Assembly: GCA_945878065.1 (NCBI GenBank)
Contig: CAMDXA010000010.1
Location: 3,045 to 67,044 of the forward strand
DNA length: 64,000 nucleotides
Direction: 5' to 3'
Source of the DNA: Bordetella parapertussis
GTDB lineage: Bacteria; Pseudomonadota; Gammaproteobacteria; Burkholderiales; Burkholderiaceae_C
In this document: in pieces, positions 60,739-64,000 of the stretch
Numbering within the stretch: the stretch's first letter is position 1
Layout of the letters: each line of letters opens with the position of its first letter
Made by a program: the position numbers and the translations under genes
The notes under the pieces: model-generated
What the model was told of the DNA's origin: nothing
The model's database searches: none
Seen by the model: the letters and a program-made list of their open reading frames with translations, nothing else

Positions 60739-63156
60739 ATGTCAGGACAAACCCATTTGCCCTCCGAGCCTATCGACCTGCCGATGTTGCCTTTGCGTGA
60801 CGTGGTGGTGTTTCCGCACATGGTGATTCCTTTGTTTGTGGGAAGACCTAAGAGCATCAAAGCGCTTGAAACCGCCATGGGTGCCGACCGTAGCATCATG
60901 TTGGTGGCGCAAAAAACCGCCGCCAAAGACGAACCTGCCGTCGGCGATATGTTTCAGGTCGGTTGCGTGTCCACCATTTTGCAAATGCTGAAACTGCCTG
61001 ACGGCACTGTCAAGGTGTTGGTGGAAGGTCAGCAACGTGCCACCGTCAATCACATTGAAGACGGCCCCTTGCATTTTGTGTGCAACCTCACGCCAGTCAA
61101 TCTTCCTGCTTCTGCAGAATCTGACACCGAAGTCGAAGCATTGCGCCGTGCGGTCATGCAGCAGTTTGACCAGTATGTGAAGCTGAATAAAAAAATACCG
61201 CCAGAGATTTTGACTTCCATTGCCAGCATTGATGACCCCGGCCGGTTGGCAGACACCATCGCGGCGCATCTGCCGCTCAAATTGGAAAACAAACAAGCGG
61301 TGTTGGACTTGCCTGAAGTCAAGGCGCGTTTGGAAAACCTGTTCACGCAACTCGAGCGTGAAGTGGATATATTGAATGTGGACAAACGCATTCGCGGTCG
61401 CGTCAAGCGCCAGATGGAAAAAAACCAGCGCGACTTTTACTTGAACGAGCAAGTTAAGGCCATTCAAAAAGAACTTGGTGAAGGCGAAGAAGGCGCGGAC
61501 ATTGAAGAGATCGAGAAAAAGATCAAAGCTGCCCGCATGCCGCCTGAGGCACGGAAAAAAGCCGAAGCTGAGTTGAAAAAACTGAAATTGATGTCACCCA
61601 TGTCGGCCGAGGCCACGGTGGTGCGCAATTACATCGATGTCATGGTGAATCTGCCGTGGAGCAAAAAAACCAAGATCAAACACGATTTGATGAATGCTGA
61701 AACCGTGTTGAACGAAGACCATTTCGGTTTGGAAAAAGTCAAAGACCGCATCCTGGAATATTTGGCGGTGCAGCAACGCGTAGACAAAGTCAAGGCGCCT
61801 ATTTTGTGTCTGGTCGGCCCTCCCGGCGTTGGTAAAACATCGCTGGGCCAATCCATCGCCAAAGCCACCGGACGTAAATATGTGCGCATGGCCTTGGGTG
61901 GTATGCGCGACGAGGCGGAAATACGTGGTCACCGCCGCACCTACATCGGCGCATTGCCGGGCAAGGTCATGCAAAATCTGACCAAGGTGAACACGCGGAA
62001 TCCGTTGTTTCTGCTGGACGAAATCGACAAGCTGGGTTCGGACTTCAGGGGTGACCCATCCAGCGCTTTGCTTGAGGTGTTAGACCCGGAACAAAACAAC
62101 ACGTTCAACGATCACTATGTGGAAGTGGATTTCGATTTGAGCGATGTGATGTTTGTGGCGACCTCCAACTCCATGAATATTCCACCTGCGTTGCTCGACC
62201 GCATGGAAGTCATTCGTTTGTCGGGCTACACCGAGGATGAAAAAATCAATATCGCGTTGCGCTACCTGATCCCCAAGCAGTTGAAAAACAACGGTATCAA
62301 GGAAGAAGAACTGCTGATTGAAGAATCTGCGGTGCGCGATATCGTGCGTTATTACACGCGCGAAGCCGGTGTGCGTTCGCTGGAGCGCGAGATCTCCAAG
62401 ATCTGCCGCAAGGTAGTCAAGGCCTTGTTGTTGAAGTCACTCAAGCCTTTGGTCAAGGTCAACGCCGAGAACCTGAACGATTTCCTGAGTGTGCGCAAAT
62501 ACACCTACGGACGCGCTGAACAGCAAAATCAGGTGGGACAAGTGGTGGGATTGGCATGGACCGAAGTGGGCGGCGATTTACTCACCATCGAGGCCGCCAC
62601 CATGCCCGGCAAGGGCACCATCACGCGTACCGGTTCTTTGGGGGACGTGATGAAAGAGTCTGTCGAGGCTGCACGCACTGTGGTGCGTAGCCGCGCATTG
62701 ACCTTGGGCATCAAACCCTCCGCCTTTGAAAAGACCGACATACACATCCACGTGCCTGATGGCGCTACGCCCAAGGACGGCCCCAGCGCAGGTGCAGCCA
62801 TGACATTGGCGATTGTGTCCGCACTCACTGGCATTCCGGTGCGCAGCGACGTCGCCATGACCGGTGAAATCACTTTGCGTGGCGAAGTCACGGCGATTGG
62901 CGGCTTAAAGGAAAAGCTGCTGGCGGCATTGCGCGGTGGCATCAAAACCGTGTTGATCCCTGAAGAGAACATCAAGGATCTGCAGGAAATTCCTGACAAC
63001 GTCAAAGCCAATCTGGAGATCGTGCCTGTGCGTTGGTTGGACAAAGTGTTGGAAATTGCACTGGAGCGTATGCCAACACCTATTCCTGAAGAAGAGGTTG
63101 AAGTGCCTGTGGCCGCCAAGGTGGAAGACGTGCCAACGGTGGCTGTCAAACATTGA
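60739..63156 (+). CDS. lon: ATP-dependent protease Lon
   Basis: An 805-residue AAA+ protease that degrades misfolded and regulatory proteins. The N-terminal substrate domain starts MSGQTHLPSEPIDLPMLPLRDVVVFPHMVIP, Walker A is GPPGVGKTSLGQS, Walker B FLLDEIDKLG, and the catalytic Ser 683 lies in PKDGPSAGAAMT with the Lys about 43 residues later (LKEKLL). The ATG at 60739 gives the family start; the frame is open upstream into clpX. Confidence 0.97.
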   Translation: MSGQTHLPSEPIDLPMLPLRDVVVFPHMVIPLFVGRPKSIKALETAMGADRSIMLVAQKTAAKDEPAVGDMFQVGCVSTILQMLKLPDGTVKVLVEGQQRATVNHIEDGPLHFVCNLTPVNLPASAESDTEVEALRRAVMQQFDQYVKLNKKIPPEILTSIASIDDPGRLADTIAAHLPLKLENKQAVLDLPEVKARLENLFTQLEREVDILNVDKRIRGRVKRQMEKNQRDFYLNEQVKAIQKELGEGEEGADIEEIEKKIKAARMPPEARKKAEAELKKLKLMSPMSAEATVVRNYIDVMVNLPWSKKTKIKHDLMNAETVLNEDHFGLEKVKDRILEYLAVQQRVDKVKAPILCLVGPPGVGKTSLGQSIAKATGRKYVRMALGGMRDEAEIRGHRRTYIGALPGKVMQNLTKVNTRNPLFLLDEIDKLGSDFRGDPSSALLEVLDPEQNNTFNDHYVEVDFDLSDVMFVATSNSMNIPPALLDRMEVIRLSGYTEDEKINIALRYLIPKQLKNNGIKEEELLIEESAVRDIVRYYTREAGVRSLEREISKICRKVVKALLLKSLKPLVKVNAENLNDFLSVRKYTYGRAEQQNQVGQVVGLAWTEVGGDLLTIEAATMPGKGTITRTGSLGDVMKESVEAARTVVRSRALTLGIKPSAFEKTDIHIHVPDGATPKDGPSAGAAMTLAIVSALTGIPVRSDVAMTGEITLRGEVTAIGGLKEKLLAALRGGIKTVLIPEENIKDLQEIPDNVKANLEIVPVRWLDKVLEIALERMPTPIPEEEVEVPVAAKVEDVPTVAVKH

Positions 63157-63190
63157 TGTTTCGGTGCGGCAAAGTCGGCCATTTTTAGGC

Positions 63191-63196
63191 TATACT
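63191..63196 (+). promoter_or_regulatory. -10 element of the tRNA-Gly promoter
   Basis: TATACT lies 11 bases before the mature tRNA-Gly 5' end, in the 51-base gap after lon. No clear -35 is seen at the usual distance. Confidence 0.45.
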
Positions 63197-63207
63197 TTGC
63201 CCCTCAT

Positions 63208-63283
63208 GCGGGAGTAGCTCAGTTGGTAGAGCGCAACCTTGCCAAGGTTGAGGTCGCGAGTTCGAGCCTCGTCTCCCGCTCCA
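63208..63283 (+). tRNA. tRNA-Gly(GCC)
   Basis: A 76-base gene ending in an encoded CCA. Acceptor GCGGGAG / CTCCCGC, D arm with AGTTGGTAGA, anticodon stem AACCT/AGGTT with loop TTGCCAA (anticodon GCC), T arm GCGAG-TTCGAGC-CTCGT. All stems pair well. Confidence 0.97.
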
Positions 63284-63292
63284 ATTGAAAAA

Positions 63293-63315
63293 GGGAAGCA
63301 ATGCTTCCCTTTTTT
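63293..63315 (+). terminator. Rho-independent terminator between tRNA-Gly and tRNA-Cys
   Basis: Stem GGGAAGC (63293-63299) with GCTTCCC (63303-63309), loop AAT, then six T residues. A-runs on the other side make it potentially bidirectional. It lies between the two tRNA genes, 11 bases before tRNA-Cys. Confidence 0.88.
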
Positions 63316-63325
63316 CTCTTGACAA

Positions 63326-63399
63326 GGCGCGGTAGCAAAGCGGTTATGCACCGGATTGCAAATCCGTGTAGGTCGGTTCGACTCCGGCCCGCGCCTCCA
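63326..63399 (+). tRNA. tRNA-Cys(GCA)
   Basis: A 74-base gene with encoded CCA. Acceptor GGCGCGG / CCGCGCC with T as discriminator, anticodon stem GGATT/AATCC with loop TTGCAAA (anticodon GCA), T arm GGTCG-GTTCGAC-TCCGG form. It lies just after a terminator and immediately before the end of the convergent permease gene. Confidence 0.96.
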
Positions 63400-63403
63400 T
63401 TTT

Positions 63404-64000
63404 TCAGCAGCATCCCAAGCCCCGGGCACCATCCCACACCAGCTTGACAGAGATGCCAAACAACGCCAATCGCACCCACCTGAAAAACCATTTCTCATGG
63501 ATGATTTTGGTGAGGTAGGCGCCGATCACGGTGCCCAGCAAAGCCGCTGGTATCAACCATGCAGCTTGGTAAAGGTCTTCAAGGCTGTAGGGGTTGAGTT
63601 GCTGATAGGGCAACACCTTGGCCAAGTTGATGACGGTGAACAGCATGGTGGCTGTCCCAGCAAACACGGCTTTGGGTAAACGCTGTGGCAACACATACAC
63701 CTGAAACGGTGGTGCGCCTGCGTGCGAGATGAAGCTGGTGAAGCCCGCGATCGTTCCCCAAAAAACGCCTTTTTTCAGATCCGCTGGCTGCGCTGGAGGC
63801 TCAGCCCGCCGAAGCCAGGTGTTCAAGCAAAAACCAATGCCAATGCAACCGATCAGCAAGGTCACTGCACTGTCGGAGGTGTAAGAGGCAGTCAGCCAAC
63901 CCACCAATACACCCAGCAAACTCGCTGGTATCAAGATCTGGAGGTTTTCACGGCTGAATTGGCGCCGGTAGAGCCAGACGCTGACCATGTCCGACGCCAC
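63404..64000 (-). CDS. TSUP/TauE-SafE family sulfite-type permease, partial (N-terminus outside window)
   Basis: The last 198 residues of a membrane transporter of the TauE/SafE (TSUP) family, cut by the right window edge. ASDMVSVWLYRRQFSRENLQILIPASLLGVLVGWL is the first-repeat region after helix 2, and GTIAGFTSFISHAGAPPFQVYVLPQRLPK is the characteristic second-repeat motif. Substrates in the family include sulfite, sulfoacetate and related organosulfonates; the one here is not known. It ends five bases from tRNA-Cys. Confidence 0.85.
   Translation of the reverse strand: MASDMVSVWLYRRQFSRENLQILIPASLLGVLVGWLTASYTSDSAVTLLIGCIGIGFCLNTWLRRAEPPAQPADLKKGVFWGTIAGFTSFISHAGAPPFQVYVLPQRLPKAVFAGTATMLFTVINLAKVLPYQQLNPYSLEDLYQAAWLIPAALLGTVIGAYLTKIIHEKWFFRWVRLALFGISVKLVWDGARGLGCC

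Noticed and set aside
1-64000. CRISPR array, prophage, insertion sequence with transposase, or rRNA operon.
   Set aside because: No regularly spaced repeat-spacer pattern, no phage structural genes, no transposase and no rRNA sequence were seen anywhere in the window.

Overview
The window looks like a chromosome segment of a betaproteobacterium of the order Burkholderiales, probably a Comamonadaceae-like freshwater organism. This rests on gene order and protein character: murJ / SirB1 / purM / AI-2E transporter / hda / HAD phosphatase / pcnB / folK, then rpsP-rimM-trmD-rplS, an hpnCDE-hemH block, and tRNA-Leu-tig-clpP-clpX-lon. No 16S rRNA gene is present, so genus is not resolved. GC content looks moderate and fairly even, apart from AT-rich gaps at about 2.0-2.3 kb and 45.7-46.0 kb.

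Region 1 (1-3.7 kb): a PII-like regulator (cut by the window edge) next to a duplicated DUF1538 membrane protein, then a divergent potassium-type channel with two voltage-sensor domains and one pore.

Region 2 (3.7-26 kb): a purine uptake and catabolism island. Adenine/adenosine deaminase and guanine deaminase feed xanthine dehydrogenase (xdhA, xdhB, chaperone xdhC). The membrane, cytochrome-tailed urate hydroxylase PuuD, HIU hydrolase (uraH) and a fused OHCU decarboxylase / allantoate amidohydrolase carry urate towards ureidoglycine, and a glycerate 2-kinase can use the glyoxylate-derived carbon. A BMP-type ABC importer (ATPase, two permeases, lipoprotein) should bring in nucleosides or bases. 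Allantoinase and the ureidoglycolate-splitting enzyme are not in the window. The island also holds a fatty-acid hydroxylase-like protein, a Rieske oxygenase, a flavin monooxygenase and a small secreted HNH-type protein whose substrates are unknown. Two same-orientation copies of a 246/322 bp non-coding repeat lie at 7.5 kb and 20.4 kb, bracketing the puuD-to-permease part. A stable two-part hairpin sits in the leader of the BMP lipoprotein gene.

Region 3 (26-45.7 kb): housekeeping genes: argF-argD, rpsT, murJ, SirB1-family gene, purM, AI-2E permease, hda, HAD phosphatase, pcnB, folK, the rpsP-rimM-trmD-rplS operon, NUDIX hydrolase, CobD/CbiB-family membrane protein, rsgA, M48 peptidase, orn and a DEAD-box helicase. 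Region 4 (45.7-48.8 kb): a compact envelope/cytoskeleton module: bactofilin, membrane M23 peptidase, second bactofilin, and a RodZ-like HTH-transmembrane protein. Region 5 (48.9-57.2 kb): hemH and the squalene genes hpnC-hpnD-hpnE on the minus strand, then an RND efflux pair on the plus strand behind a TetR-type operator-like site. Region 6 (57.2-64 kb): tRNA-Leu(UAG), tig, clpP, clpX, lon, tRNA-Gly(GCC), tRNA-Cys(GCA) and a partial TSUP-family permease.

The most unusual items are the tandem voltage-sensor channel, the two-bactofilin/M23/RodZ-like module, the paired dispersed repeats, the UraD-AllC fusion, the PII-like/DUF1538 pair, and the structured leader before the BMP lipoprotein.
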